Assembly (NCBI RefSeq): GCF_020554865.1
Contig: NZ_JAJCIC010000052.1
Location: 1-19,098 of the forward strand
Length of the DNA: 19,098 nt
DNA from: Lacrimispora sp. 210928-DFI.3.58
GTDB lineage: Bacteria; Bacillota; Clostridia; Lachnospirales; Lachnospiraceae
Direction of reading: 5' to 3'
Made by a program: the position numbers and the translations under genes. Below are positions 6,928-14,696 of this stretch, in pieces. The notes beneath the pieces are model-generated. The model was not told the origin of the DNA. It saw only the letters and a list, made by a program, of their open reading frames with translations, and did not search any database. Within the stretch, counting starts at the first letter, position 1. Each line of letters opens with the position of its first letter.

Positions 6928-8103
6928 ATGTTAACAAGTATCGCAATAATTATATTATTAGGATTGTTAGTCGGCTGGATTTTTTCAAAACTCAGATTAC
7001 CGGGTTTACTTGGAATGATTATCGTGGGGATTATACTTAGTCCCTATGCGCTGAATTTAATTGATGATTCAATACTCATGATTTCAGGAAATTTGAGGCA
7101 GATAGCCCTGGTAATAATTCTTACAAGAGCGGGGCTGTCTCTTGACATTTCGGATTTAAAGAAGGTTGGCAGACCCGCAATTCTTATGTGTTTTGTTCCT
7201 GCCTGTATAGAAATATCAGGAACAGTTATTTTGGCTCCAATTTTACTTAAGGTATCAGTGCTGGATGCGGCTATTATAGGGAGTGTGATTGCCGCGGTAT
7301 CCCCTGCTGTTGTTGTACCGAGAATGATTCGATTGATTGATGAAGGTTATGGAAAAAATAAAAGTATTCCGCAATTGATTTTAGCAGGCGCTTCAGTAGA
7401 CGACGTATTTGTTATCGTGATATTTACAGCATTTACAGCGTTAGCATCCACAGGCGAAATATCTGCATCAAGGTTTATCCAGATTCCGATATCCATTATT
7501 TTAGGTATCATTCTCGGAAGCGGTGCAGGAATATTATTGGTTTTATTCTTCAAAAAGAATCATATGAGGGATACAGTGAAAATACTGATAATACTTAGTA
7601 TTTCTTTCTTGCTTTTGGAGGTACAAAACAGATTAGAAGGATATATTCCGATTTCCGGCTTGCTTGCTATTATGAGTATGGGTATCATGCTGAAGCAAAA
7701 ATATGATATGTTAGCTGCACGATTGTCTGCAAAATATAACAAATTATGGCTTGGGGCAGAAATATTTTTATTTGTGTTAGTTGGCGCAACCGTTGATTTG
7801 AAATATGTTGAATCGGCAGGGATATTTGCTGTGATGCTTATTATTGGAGCATTGCTATTCAGAATGATCGGCGTGGCATTATCGCTAGTTAAAACAAATT
7901 TATCAAAAAGGGAAAGACTATTTTGTATGTTGGCCTATACCCCAAAAGCAACAGTTCAGGCGGCCATTGGGGCAATACCATTGACAATGGGATTAGATTG
8001 TGGAAATATAGTTTTAACAGTTGCGGTGTTATCAATTTTGATTACAGCACCGTTTGGAGCAATATGTGTAGATAATTTATATAAAAGATTATTAGCGAAG
8101 TGA
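6928..8103 (+). CDS. Cation:proton antiporter (CPA family), fluoride-controlled
   Basis: A 391-residue integral membrane protein with about 11-12 hydrophobic segments and the general organisation of monovalent cation:proton antiporters. Visible family features are the first segment with SKLRLPGLLGMIIVGIILSP (residues 20-39), the AVSPAVVVPRM stretch (123-133) in the helix-breaking TM4 position, and the SVDDVFVIVIF segment with paired Asp158-Asp159 where CPA2-type electrogenic exchangers carry the ion-binding DD. It would exchange sodium or potassium for protons at the cytoplasmic membrane; the ion is not readable from sequence. AGGAGGG at 6917-6923 supports the start. A fluoride riboswitch precedes it. 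The riboswitch usually controls CrcB/Fluc or ClC-F channels, but antiporters of this type are a known minority target, so it probably helps cells survive acid-driven fluoride entry. No crcB or eriC is present in the window. Confidence 0.9.
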   Translation: MLTSIAIIILLGLLVGWIFSKLRLPGLLGMIIVGIILSPYALNLIDDSILMISGNLRQIALVIILTRAGLSLDISDLKKVGRPAILMCFVPACIEISGTVILAPILLKVSVLDAAIIGSVIAAVSPAVVVPRMIRLIDEGYGKNKSIPQLILAGASVDDVFVIVIFTAFTALASTGEISASRFIQIPISIILGIILGSGAGILLVLFFKKNHMRDTVKILIILSISFLLLEVQNRLEGYIPISGLLAIMSMGIMLKQKYDMLAARLSAKYNKLWLGAEIFLFVLVGATVDLKYVESAGIFAVMLIIGALLFRMIGVALSLVKTNLSKRERLFCMLAYTPKATVQAAIGAIPLTMGLDCGNIVLTVAVLSILITAPFGAICVDNLYKRLLAK

Positions 8104-8214
8104 CTGAAAATATCCATGGAATAATACAAATGTCATAGAATCGTAAGCATAGATTAAAGCATGCTCAAAGAAAATCTGGTATGGTAAAGGAAAGGATACA
8201 AGGAGGCCGGACAG

Positions 8215-9333
8215 GTGAGAAACTATATGAAAAGAAGCGCCATTCTAATGATTTCGGTATTGGTTCTTTCCGGATGCAGCAGCCAGAAAGCAGTGCCTTC
8301 GCTGGAGGATGCCGGAAATATGACAGAGGAACAGCTGAAGCAGGAATTATCGAAATTCAGTAGGGAGGAGATCAATGCAGCCTGGGGAGAGGGGACAGAT
8401 CCATTTTCCGGGAGGTATGGTGAACTGTTCCAACTGGATGGGGAGAGAACATTGCTCCTGTGCTATGAGGGCGATAGGCAGACTGTGGAGGATGTTATAT
8501 TTGGTGAGAACTGCCAGACCTTTGAGGGCACAATAATGGAGATTCATGGTACCGGCGCCGTTGTGGAGGTGGACGAAGGATTCTCAATTCGCAGTTCCGG
8601 AGACAGGGTAAGCGTAACATTAGATGAAGCCGCAGCTTCCGCCCGGGCAGGAGACCGGGTGAGGGTTACATACAGCGGAGCCGTCATGGAAAGCGCTCCT
8701 TTGCAGTTGGGAAACCAGAAGAGCATACAGCTGCTTGAGAAGAAGACATCTGACCGGATTCCTATGGTAATAGTTGATGGAAATTTGTATCAGTCTGTCG
8801 GCGAAGTCAGCGATATCAATGGAAGATGTGGAGTTATGGATGGAGAAATTACCTCCACTGTAGAGGGTACAGAGGTCCCATCGGAAAACGGACAATCAAA
8901 CTTTGGCGCCGGATACGGATACCAGATCGTGGATGAAACGCATATAGATGTGTATATGCCCTTTGGAAATTCAGAGGAGTGGGTACGGTTTGAAATGCTG
9001 CGTTATCCGTTTGGATGTGCTCAAAAGGAACCATCAGTGGTTAAGACTTATGAGGTGACTGATCCGGAACTTGCTTTTGAGAATGATGAGCTGGTCACTA
9101 TGGTCCAGTATTATGAAATGAGCGACGGTACCTGGAAAACAGATGACCATGCGTATCAATACAGATTGGAAATTACCGGGAGAATGGGGACGGCGGTTAA
9201 AGATACTACGTTTGTCTTTTTAAGTAATATAAAAGATATTACATTTGAACAGGCATGGAAAGCAAGTGGACTTAGCAGTAATATGGATGACTATTTCAAA
9301 GAAGAAGATGCAAAATTCGTGGCTATGAAATAG
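8215..9333 (+). CDS. Lipoprotein with DUF3221/YobA-like OB-fold segment
   Basis: A 372-residue protein with a signal peptide and lipobox LSGC, lipidated Cys21, so it is anchored outside the membrane. After a low-complexity linker, residues 45-95 contain a REEINAAWGEGTDPFSGRYG motif of the BamE/SmpA-like type seen in secreted Firmicute proteins. Residues 100-176 form an OB-fold-like strand series (GTIMEIHGTGAVVEVDEGFS, then AGDRVRVTYSGAVMESAPLQ) resembling DUF3221/YobA. The C-terminal half is beta-rich and unassigned. GTG 8215 is used because AGGAGG (8201-8206) is eight bases upstream; ATG 8227 would shorten the signal peptide by four residues. No strong promoter is visible in 8104-8200. Ligand and role unknown. 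Confidence 0.8.
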   Translation: MRNYMKRSAILMISVLVLSGCSSQKAVPSLEDAGNMTEEQLKQELSKFSREEINAAWGEGTDPFSGRYGELFQLDGERTLLLCYEGDRQTVEDVIFGENCQTFEGTIMEIHGTGAVVEVDEGFSIRSSGDRVSVTLDEAAASARAGDRVRVTYSGAVMESAPLQLGNQKSIQLLEKKTSDRIPMVIVDGNLYQSVGEVSDINGRCGVMDGEITSTVEGTEVPSENGQSNFGAGYGYQIVDETHIDVYMPFGNSEEWVRFEMLRYPFGCAQKEPSVVKTYEVTDPELAFENDELVTMVQYYEMSDGTWKTDDHAYQYRLEITGRMGTAVKDTTFVFLSNIKDITFEQAWKASGLSSNMDDYFKEEDAKFVAMK

Positions 9334-9384
9334 ATAATTTCCAAATGGTGTAAAAGAGTGAAAATTGGAGCCAAGGGAATTTAT

Positions 9385-9675
9385 ATGGCTTTCGTGTGTC
9401 ATGAAGCGTGGATAGAGCGTTTCAGGTGGATGCCGGTACTTTGTCTGAAATCTGAGGAAGAGTTTTTCCATGTTTATTACCATGACGGATGGATATGTCG
9501 GGAATGTGGATATAATAACGGAGCCGTTGTTATGCCGATGTCAGAAGCTGATCCGGTATTCTATCGGCGTACAGGCAAAGGCGTGTCTGAGACGCCTCCC
9601 GGATTCAGAAAAATGCCATGCAAAAACTGTGGAAAGATGCTGCAGAATCACCGGATGCGGATGGAATGCTATTAA
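9385..9675 (+). CDS. Zinc-ribbon-like hypothetical protein (module copy B)
   Basis: A 96-residue protein with two Cys-x-x-Cys pairs, CREC near residue 38 and CKNC near residue 78, forming a likely zinc ribbon. Between them is NNGAVVMPMSEADPVFYRRT. The ATG at 9385 is chosen over GTG 9358 because AAGGGA sits six bases upstream, and the same arrangement is kept in the copy at 17540. This is the only full copy of the gene; copy A keeps only its 3' end (5597-5675) and copy C lacks an internal block. Function unknown; zinc ribbons of this type may bind nucleic acid or protein partners. Confidence 0.7.
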   Translation: MAFVCHEAWIERFRWMPVLCLKSEEEFFHVYYHDGWICRECGYNNGAVVMPMSEADPVFYRRTGKGVSETPPGFRKMPCKNCGKMLQNHRMRMECY

Positions 9676-9712
9676 CCGTACATTAAATGTATGTAGGATA
9701 TTGGAGGTCTCA

Positions 9713-9931
9713 GTGATTTCAACGAAAGGGAAGCGAAAACTGGAGTATAATGGAATCAATTATTATTGGTATATCAGAAGAGATTCCGATTATATTCCAT
9801 GTATTCATATTGTGTCAGAGGATAAGACCCTGCAGTTGACGTTCGGTTTTGACAGGGAAATAGGAGTCGGAATACAGTATGTAAAGAAACTTCTGGCAAG
9901 GTATTTGGAGGAAAAAGGGTTCATTCCCTGA
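9713..9931 (+). CDS. 72-aa hypothetical protein (module copy B), C-terminus altered
   Basis: A 72-residue basic protein starting at GTG 9713 with GGAGG at 9703-9707. Sequence: a lysine-rich start, YNGINYYWYIRR, then DYIPCIHIVSEDKTLQLTFG and a C-terminal helix IQYVKKLLARYLEEK. Its last four residues (GFIP) are encoded by out-of-frame DUF503 sequence, because a deletion has joined this gene directly to the interior of the next one; the original end, seen in copy A, is EEKERE. Family unrecognised; probably a small alpha/beta protein. Confidence 0.62.
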   Translation: MISTKGKRKLEYNGINYYWYIRRDSDYIPCIHIVSEDKTLQLTFGFDREIGVGIQYVKKLLARYLEEKGFIP

Positions 9932-10158
9932 AAGAGAAGAGGATGGTGGTAAAGAGTCTTTTGGCGAAGATACGAAATAAATTCCAGGTGTCGGCGGCAG
10001 AGGTGGAAAGTCAGGATATCCACCAGTCTATCGTGATCGGCGTGGCAGCCATTGTGCCTCACAGTGCCCAGGCCGATAGTTTGATGGATGAGATTGTGTG
10101 TTTTGTGGAGGAGAATACAGAGGCGGAGATTGTAGCAGAGGAACGGGAGCTGCGGTAG
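9919..10158 (+). pseudogene. 5'-truncated DUF503 copy
   Basis: The sequence from 9919 is nearly identical to 5870-6115 but the first ~15 codons, including the start and first beta strand, are missing; the deletion joins it to the end of the 72-residue gene. An internal ATG at 9943 would give a 71-residue product starting MVVKSLLAKIRNKFQVSAAE, with only a weak AGAGAAGAGG before it. The remaining frame is intact and differs from the complete copy by few, scattered substitutions, so the duplication is recent. Loss of the first strand probably destroys the fold. Confidence 0.7.
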
Positions 10159-10199
10159 ATGGAAGCTATCTGTCGTTAGATATTTTAAAGAGCAGGAGA

Positions 10200-10229
10200 A
10201 GCAGTTGAGGAAAACTCGGCTGCTTTTTT
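10200..10229 (+). terminator. Intrinsic terminator after module copy B
   Basis: AGCAGTTGAG (10200-10209) pairs with CTCGGCTGCT (10215-10224) through ten base pairs including two G-U pairs, with a GAAAA loop, followed by a T run to 10229. It closes the transcript from the lipoprotein and module copy B. Confidence 0.88.
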
Positions 10230-10500
10230 AAATCATTGTATCCTTTTTCACAGCTTTTTTCGTCATATAAAATATAAGCAAACTAAAAAAGAAGAAATGA
10301 TACAAAACTGCTCCGGGTGGGGGTATGAGCCGCTCCGGGCGGCGTTTGACTCTGGAAGAATCAAAGTAAGAAATTAAGGAAACGTTGATGGAAAAGTAAA
10401 GTATTAGCCGGAAATACATAGTACAATGAAATAAGACATTGGGATTTGAGAGAGCGCATGAAAAATACGGGAGAAAGACTGATATTAGGGTGGCACAGGA
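10230..10500 (+). promoter_or_regulatory. Leader of the sigma factor gene with an 8-bp direct repeat
   Basis: This 271-base stretch has no convincing gene. It holds GCTCCGGG at 10310-10317 and again at 10332-10339, 22 bases apart, in an otherwise AT-rich context; two helical turns of spacing would suit a regulator binding one DNA face. A TACAAT at 10422-10427 could be a -10 element but no good -35 is spaced with it. A 26-codon frame at 10297-10377 covers the repeats and is not supported by a ribosome binding site. Confidence 0.3.
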
Positions 10501-11043
10501 ATGATTATTTATTTATCAATGATAGAGAAGGAGCATCAGCGAACCCAGTTCGAGAAAATTTATTGGGAAAACCGACAGCTGATGTTCTGGCAGGCGAAAA
10601 AGGTTTTGAAAGACGGTTATCTGGCGGAGGATGCGGTACACGATGCGTTTATCCGAATCGCGGAAAATATGGACACGGTGGAGCGGCTGAGTGAACAAAA
10701 GGTAAAGCGGTATGTGCTGGTTGCTGCTAAAAATGCTGCGATTGATATCTTTCGGAAACGCAGCAGGCAGATGGAGAATGAAATTTGCTACGAAGATCTG
10801 GAGATGGAGCCGGGAAACAAAGAAGATCTGGACAGGCTGGGATATGCGGTCCGTGAGATGCTTCTGGCGCTTCCGGATCAGTATCGGGATGTCTTTTTAT
10901 TAAAGTATTCGGTGGGACTGACCAATGAGGAAATCGGAAATTTACTGAAATTAACCGTGAGCGGGGTAAAACAGCGGATCACGAGAGGCAAGGCCGCTTT
11001 AAAAGAAAAACTGAGGGAGGAGGGATGGGATGGAAACGAATGA
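10501..11043 (+). CDS. ECF-type sigma-70 family RNA polymerase sigma factor
   Basis: A 180-residue protein with sigma region 2 at about residues 19-88 (YWENRQLMFWQAKKVLKDGY, then AEDAVHDAFIRIAEN and a second helix pair) and region 4 at about 122-172 (LPDQYRDVFLLKYSVGLTNE, then helix-turn-helix EIGNLLKLTVSGVKQRITRG). No region 1 or 3, as is usual for the ECF class. It directs RNA polymerase to alternative promoters, generally for envelope or peptide stress. ATG 10501 is assumed; the AGGA just before it is too close to be a good ribosome binding site and ATG 10519 is possible. It overlaps the following anti-sigma-like gene by 14 bases, so the two are coupled and the partner likely controls it. 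Confidence 0.92.
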   Translation: MIIYLSMIEKEHQRTQFEKIYWENRQLMFWQAKKVLKDGYLAEDAVHDAFIRIAENMDTVERLSEQKVKRYVLVAAKNAAIDIFRKRSRQMENEICYEDLEMEPGNKEDLDRLGYAVREMLLALPDQYRDVFLLKYSVGLTNEEIGNLLKLTVSGVKQRITRGKAALKEKLREEGWDGNE

Positions 11044-11803
11044 TTGGCTGGATGAAGTTCTATACCAGACAATTCCGTCACTGGATCTGGCGATGCTTTG
11101 CAAGTTGGAAACACAGGCGGTGCAGGAAGAATATGATTTCTCTGCCGGATTTGAGAAAAGAATGCGGCGGCTGATCCGGGAAGAACGCAGAAAATGGCGG
11201 ACAGAGGACCGGGGGATGAAGGACCGGGAACCGGAAACCACACATATCCGTTGGCCCTCATTCCCGAAAAGAAAGCTGATACCGGTTCTGTTGCTGATTC
11301 TTTTGGCATTGACGGCAACTGCAGTTCTGGCGGCAAATTTCAAAAAAACCGTACAGAGATTTCACTGGTAAATTCTTGAAGGGATCGTTCCGGCTGACAG
11401 GGACGCCGAAGAATTCGAGCGAGAGGTGGAGGATCATGAAGAAGCATACCGGATCTATTTTGGAGAATAAGGTTTATCGGGCAGTATTGTCAGGCATTGT
11501 TATATCGAGGAGGAAACTGGAAAGGCAACATTTTTCGACCGTGGAAAAGAGATTGCTTCAGTGTCATTGGAAGATCCGTATGGAAAAGTTCAGGATGTAA
11601 TCCATACAGATTTTGTCCGATACAGGCTAGGTGGAGAGATTATGATGACATTCATCCCCGGATTTTTACTGGACGGGATGGTGACTCCGCAATATCCAGA
11701 AGCCCTTAAATGGGGCATGAAGGCGGAGCTCCGGATGATCGAGATGGATTCGGGAGAAGAACAGATGACAATCGAGATTGGGGATATTTTGCAGGAGGAA
11801 TAA
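11030..11803 (+). pseudogene. Membrane anti-sigma-like gene with two in-frame TAA codons
   Basis: The gene starts inside the sigma factor gene at ATG 11030 (GAGGGA upstream). The first 113 codons encode a cytoplasmic helical part with a WLDEVLYQTIPSLDLAML opening, a basic region, and a single membrane segment at residues 83-102 (LIPVLLLILLALTATAVLA), the layout of an anti-sigma factor. TAA at 11369-11371 stops it at FHW. The same frame then reads on sensibly (ILEGIVPADRDAEEFEREVE) to a second TAA at 11468-11470, and again from GLSGSIVRHCYIEEETGKAT to the final TAA at 11801-11803, ending IEIGDILQEE. There is no frameshift anywhere, so two point mutations explain the breaks. The external domain would be lost if translation ends at the first stop. 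The first product may still bind the sigma factor. Confidence 0.75.
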
Positions 11804-11806
11804 TAC

Positions 11807-13384
11807 ATGAGAAAAATGATAGGATTGAAATCAAAAACGATCAGCTGTGCACTTATACTGGCGATACTTTCCGGCTGCGGGCGGGCAGATACGCAAATGG
11901 CAGCCGCATCGGACGGGACAGTGCTTGAAACAGAGATGATAGAAAGTCAGGAAGAAGAGCCAGATTATAGAAACAGCACAGATCTTCAGACAGTGGCAAA
12001 GGCGTGGGCAGATGCATTCTGTACAAGAGATGGAGATGCGCTCTGGGAACTGTTTGACCCGGAACGAAGAAATGATTTTTATGCAACAGGTTTTGTCCAG
12101 TCAGAACCGAAGGATGATTATATTGCAATCGGATGGTCCAGTCCATGGCCCATGGATTATTTGTATACGATAGAGACAGATGGAGAAAAAACTCTGTTTA
12201 CTTATTATCCCATGACTTCTAATCCTCATCGCTGGGTCTGGAAGCAGAGCCTTAGCTGGCAGCAAAAGGACGGACGCTGGTACGGATATCAGGACAGTTT
12301 TGTGACATATGATACGATTCGTTATGCAGGAGATTTTGCAGATGCGTACAGTGGAGGTATCAGCGGAACGCCCATGGATTACCGGACAGACTGCGAGGGA
12401 TGGGAGGAGGCACTGGAAAACCTGGCAGAAGAAGAGGCGTATAAAGCTCTTTTGACGACTCCGGATAAAGCGGCAGAGTATCTGCTGAATCTGGCCGATG
12501 GAACAGGGACGATAAAATGGATGGAGGATCAGACAGCCGTTGTGGCGTATCAGTTTGAGTACGGTGATCAGATCTTGATTACGATGCGGCAGCCGGAGGG
12601 CAAGGCGATCTGGCTTCCAGAGGACTGGGAAGAAAAGAAAGAAGAAAAATCAGCGGTTAATGGGGAAGGCAGACTTGTGGCTGCCTTGGCAGAAGAGGCA
12701 CCGTCAGAGGAAAACACACCGCTTGAGATGGCAACAGATGAACTCGAAGCGCTGCCAGCGGCTTACGGAAAGGCTTTGTGGGATGTATACAGGCAGGGAA
12801 TTCTTCCGAACGGACACCAATTGGAATATACAGACGTCGAGATGGCAGAAGGAAACCAGTTTGCCGTCTGCGACGTGGACGGAGACGGCAGAAAGGAACT
12901 GCTGATCCGTTGGAGCAATACCGTGACCATGGCCGGAATGGCGGAATATGTTTTGGACAGCGACGGCGGTCAATGCTATACGGAACTGTCGGAATATCCA
13001 AGCATCTGCTATTATGATAACGGAAGCGTAGAAGCGGACTGGTCCCACAATCAAGGATTAGCAGGACGGATCTGGCCCAAGAATTTTTACCGCTATAACG
13101 ATGAAAAGGATATTTATGAACGTTTTGGCAGTATGGATGCCTGGGATAAAAGCTTGCAAAAAGAGGGATTCCCGGATGACATTGATGCGGATGGCGATGG
13201 ATTGGTCTATTATCTGCTGCCAGCTGACTGGGAAGGCGATTATGAGAAACAGGTGACAGTAGACGGTTCTGCCTATGAATCGTGGAGGGCAGAGTGTGTG
13301 GGAGAGGCCAATTTGATCCGGCCAGCTTACCAAGAGCTTACGCCCGAAAATATTGAGGCTCTGGGATTTTTGAAATCGGAATGA
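11807..13384 (+). CDS. Large lipoprotein with calcium-loop-like motif
   Basis: A 525-residue protein with a signal peptide and lipobox LSGC at Cys24, so it is attached outside the membrane. The N-terminal half (residues about 55-280) is a tryptophan-rich beta/alpha region with an early AWADAFCTRDGDALWELFDP segment, of the NTF2-like/DUF4878 type in general pattern. The C-terminal half contains DVDGDGRKELLIRW near residues 355-368, an EF-hand- or FG-GAP-like calcium loop, and DIDADGDG near 463. The start ATG has CAGGAGGA about ten bases upstream and lies three bases after the broken anti-sigma gene, so it is in the same operon as the sigma factor and may be part of the sensing or the regulated output. 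Family of the full protein not recognised. Confidence 0.78.
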   Translation: MRKMIGLKSKTISCALILAILSGCGRADTQMAAASDGTVLETEMIESQEEEPDYRNSTDLQTVAKAWADAFCTRDGDALWELFDPERRNDFYATGFVQSEPKDDYIAIGWSSPWPMDYLYTIETDGEKTLFTYYPMTSNPHRWVWKQSLSWQQKDGRWYGYQDSFVTYDTIRYAGDFADAYSGGISGTPMDYRTDCEGWEEALENLAEEEAYKALLTTPDKAAEYLLNLADGTGTIKWMEDQTAVVAYQFEYGDQILITMRQPEGKAIWLPEDWEEKKEEKSAVNGEGRLVAALAEEAPSEENTPLEMATDELEALPAAYGKALWDVYRQGILPNGHQLEYTDVEMAEGNQFAVCDVDGDGRKELLIRWSNTVTMAGMAEYVLDSDGGQCYTELSEYPSICYYDNGSVEADWSHNQGLAGRIWPKNFYRYNDEKDIYERFGSMDAWDKSLQKEGFPDDIDADGDGLVYYLLPADWEGDYEKQVTVDGSAYESWRAECVGEANLIRPAYQELTPENIEALGFLKSE

Positions 13385-13451
13385 ATATTACTTAATAGGA
13401 GACAGAAGCAGAAATCAAGATAATTGCTGCGCTGATTTTGAAGTTGAGGAG

Positions 13452-13730
13452 ATGTTCCTTTTGCATGGCATGAAAGAATGGCCTCTTATCCTTTTTCTTT
13501 TAGAAGCCGATATAATGATTGCATCCGGACTTGTATTTAAGAAGAGGATCATCCCAATATTTACTTCAATCGGATATGCTTTCGGGTTTGCGTTCGGATA
13601 CATATTTCAATTTGATTATGGTCATGGACAAAATAGTTTATGGATCATTTGGAGTGGAGTTTATTTCGTGATGATTCTTGCTGGAATTGCAGTGGACTTT
13701 TGGAGTCAGAGGAAGGGGACAGATGATTGA
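13452..13730 (+). CDS. Small membrane protein with three transmembrane segments
   Basis: A 92-residue protein, with hydrophobic segments at about residues 10-28 (WPLILFLLEADIMIASGLVF), 32-56 (IIPIFTSIGYAFGFAFGYIF) and 66-86 (WIIWSGVYFVMILAGIAVDF). GAGGAGA lies directly before ATG 13452, too close for best use, so TTG 13461 or ATG 13470 may be the true start; all would keep the three segments. The leader TTTTGAAGTTGAGGAGA resembles that of the genes at 73 and 2856. Function unknown. Its end overlaps the following lipoprotein start by four bases (TTGA). Confidence 0.7.
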   Translation: MFLLHGMKEWPLILFLLEADIMIASGLVFKKRIIPIFTSIGYAFGFAFGYIFQFDYGHGQNSLWIIWSGVYFVMILAGIAVDFWSQRKGTDD

Positions 13731-14026
13731 AGATGCGAAGAGGTTATTTTGCGGTAATACTGCTTGCAGGTCTGCTTTCGGCCTGTGGAACCGGAGGCAG
13801 TGAAGATGCGGCTTTAACTCCAACCGGCTATCCCTCCGGAGAGGTGCAGCAGATCACCGTATACTATAACGGAACGCGTTACTGGTATACAGCGGAGGGC
13901 TTTGACCAGCCTTTGGAAGATGGTTTTGAGAAGGTCGGAGAGGTTGGCAGGAACTACCTGGATATAAAACATTATAAATCAAGCATAAAACTAATGAAAA
14001 TAGTTAAATATAAACATTCTGTTTGA
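13727..14026 (+). pseudogene. Truncated lipoprotein gene
   Basis: The start (TTG 13727, or ATG 13733) is coupled to the preceding gene, with AAGGGGAC upstream. The encoded signal peptide has lipobox LSAC with Cys20, followed by a Gly/Ser linker and a VQQITVYYNGTRYWYTAEGF segment. At about residue 75 the sequence changes from GC-balanced and acidic to AT-rich, lysine-rich text (IKHYKSSIKLMKIVKYKHSV) that does not look like a continuation of the same domain. The gene was probably cut by the insertion of the AT-rich block that carries the XRE regulator. Its original length is unknown. Confidence 0.6.
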
Positions 14027-14054
14027 CCATTTAGGAAATCAGTGATAATATAAT
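14023..14054 (+). promoter_or_regulatory. Candidate promoter of the XRE regulator gene
   Basis: TTGACC (14023-14028) is a strong -35 match. TAATAT (14046-14051) lies at the ideal 17-base spacing, and the overlapping TATAAT (14049-14054) at 20. Both stand about 30 bases before the start of the regulator, with AGGAGG in between, so the gene has its own promoter. Confidence 0.55.
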
Positions 14055-14080
14055 AGGTAGAATGAGGAGGCAATACAAAT

Positions 14081-14461
14081 ATGGTAAGTGCAGAAAAATT
14101 GAAAATGATAAGAACACACTATAAGCTGTCGCAGATTGAATTTGCGGAAAAATTAGGAGTCAGTCGCAGCACATATACAAATATAGAACAGGGACGAACT
14201 GCAGCCACCCCCAGATTGATCAATACAGTTGCTGCTATTTTCCATATTGATAGGGAAATGTTGGAGGATGATGATAAAGAGGATAATAGTTTTCTTAACA
14301 GTTTAATAGATGATGCTATTCTGGAGAAATATCGTAAACTGAAACCAACATACAGAGAATGTGCAGAAAAGCAATTGGATCAACTTTTAGAGTTACAAGA
14401 AAGAGAAGAAAATGCAACGGAAAGTCCCGTTGATCAAACCACCAGTCCAATGACACAATAG
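14081..14461 (+). CDS. XRE-family helix-turn-helix regulator
   Basis: A 126-residue protein with a typical HTH_3 domain in residues 7-61: KLKMIRTHYKLSQIEFAEKL, then GVSRSTYTNIEQGRTAATPR and LINTVAAIFHIDREML. The C-terminal half is acidic and helical (LIDDAILEKYRKLKPTYREC), likely for oligomerisation, with a short Thr/Ser/Pro tail. It binds DNA and probably acts as a repressor; targets are not identified. The start ATG follows AATGAGGAGG at good spacing. The gene is AT-rich and lies between a truncated lipoprotein and the 3' end of a phosphatase gene, suggesting arrival by transfer. A partner toxin gene is not seen next to it. Confidence 0.9.
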   Translation: MVSAEKLKMIRTHYKLSQIEFAEKLGVSRSTYTNIEQGRTAATPRLINTVAAIFHIDREMLEDDDKEDNSFLNSLIDDAILEKYRKLKPTYRECAEKQLDQLLELQEREENATESPVDQTTSPMTQ

Positions 14462-14686
14462 GCATGCAGTGATAGTCACACGCCCATTAAGGATACGACC
14501 TGGTATGTCGGAGATGAAGCAGCCACAGAAGTTTTGCCGGAGCATAAGTGGATGCCGCTTCCTGAAACAGGGCTGATCTGTATTGATACAGGCTGTGTGT
14601 TTGGATATAAACTGACGGCAATGGTCATTGAGGGCGGAAAATACTGGCTAGAGTCTGTATTTTGGAATAAAGAGAAAAAAGAGTAG
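14462..14686 (+). pseudogene. 3' remnant of a PPP-type phosphatase (metallophosphoesterase) gene
   Basis: Immediately after the stop of the XRE gene, and in the same frame, the sequence encodes SHTPIKDTTWYVGDEAATEV, then KWMPLPETGLICIDTGCVFG and YKLTAMVIEGGKYWLESV before TAG 14684-14686. This is the C-terminal pattern of serine/threonine-type calcineurin-like phosphatases: the G/SHTP histidine motif, then the IDTGC strand and a final strand pair. The metal-binding N-terminal motifs are absent, so the gene is a fragment. It lies next to a different complete metallophosphoesterase gene at 14697. Confidence 0.65.
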
Positions 14687-14696
14687 GGGATAACGG

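Noticed and set aside
9679..9691. TACAT-TAA-ATGTA inverted repeat between the zinc-ribbon and 72-aa genes
   Set aside because: Short, AT-rich and missing in copy A; no evidence of function.
10297..10377. 26-codon frame upstream of the sigma factor
   Set aside because: No ribosome binding site and no resemblance to a leader peptide; covers a possible regulatory repeat instead.
12657..13054. Minus-strand frames opposite the large lipoprotein
   Set aside because: Shadows of a well-supported lipoprotein gene; composition is not protein-like.
14081..14461. XRE gene as antitoxin of a type II toxin-antitoxin pair
   Set aside because: No toxin-sized gene directly adjacent; neighbours are a cut lipoprotein and a phosphatase fragment.
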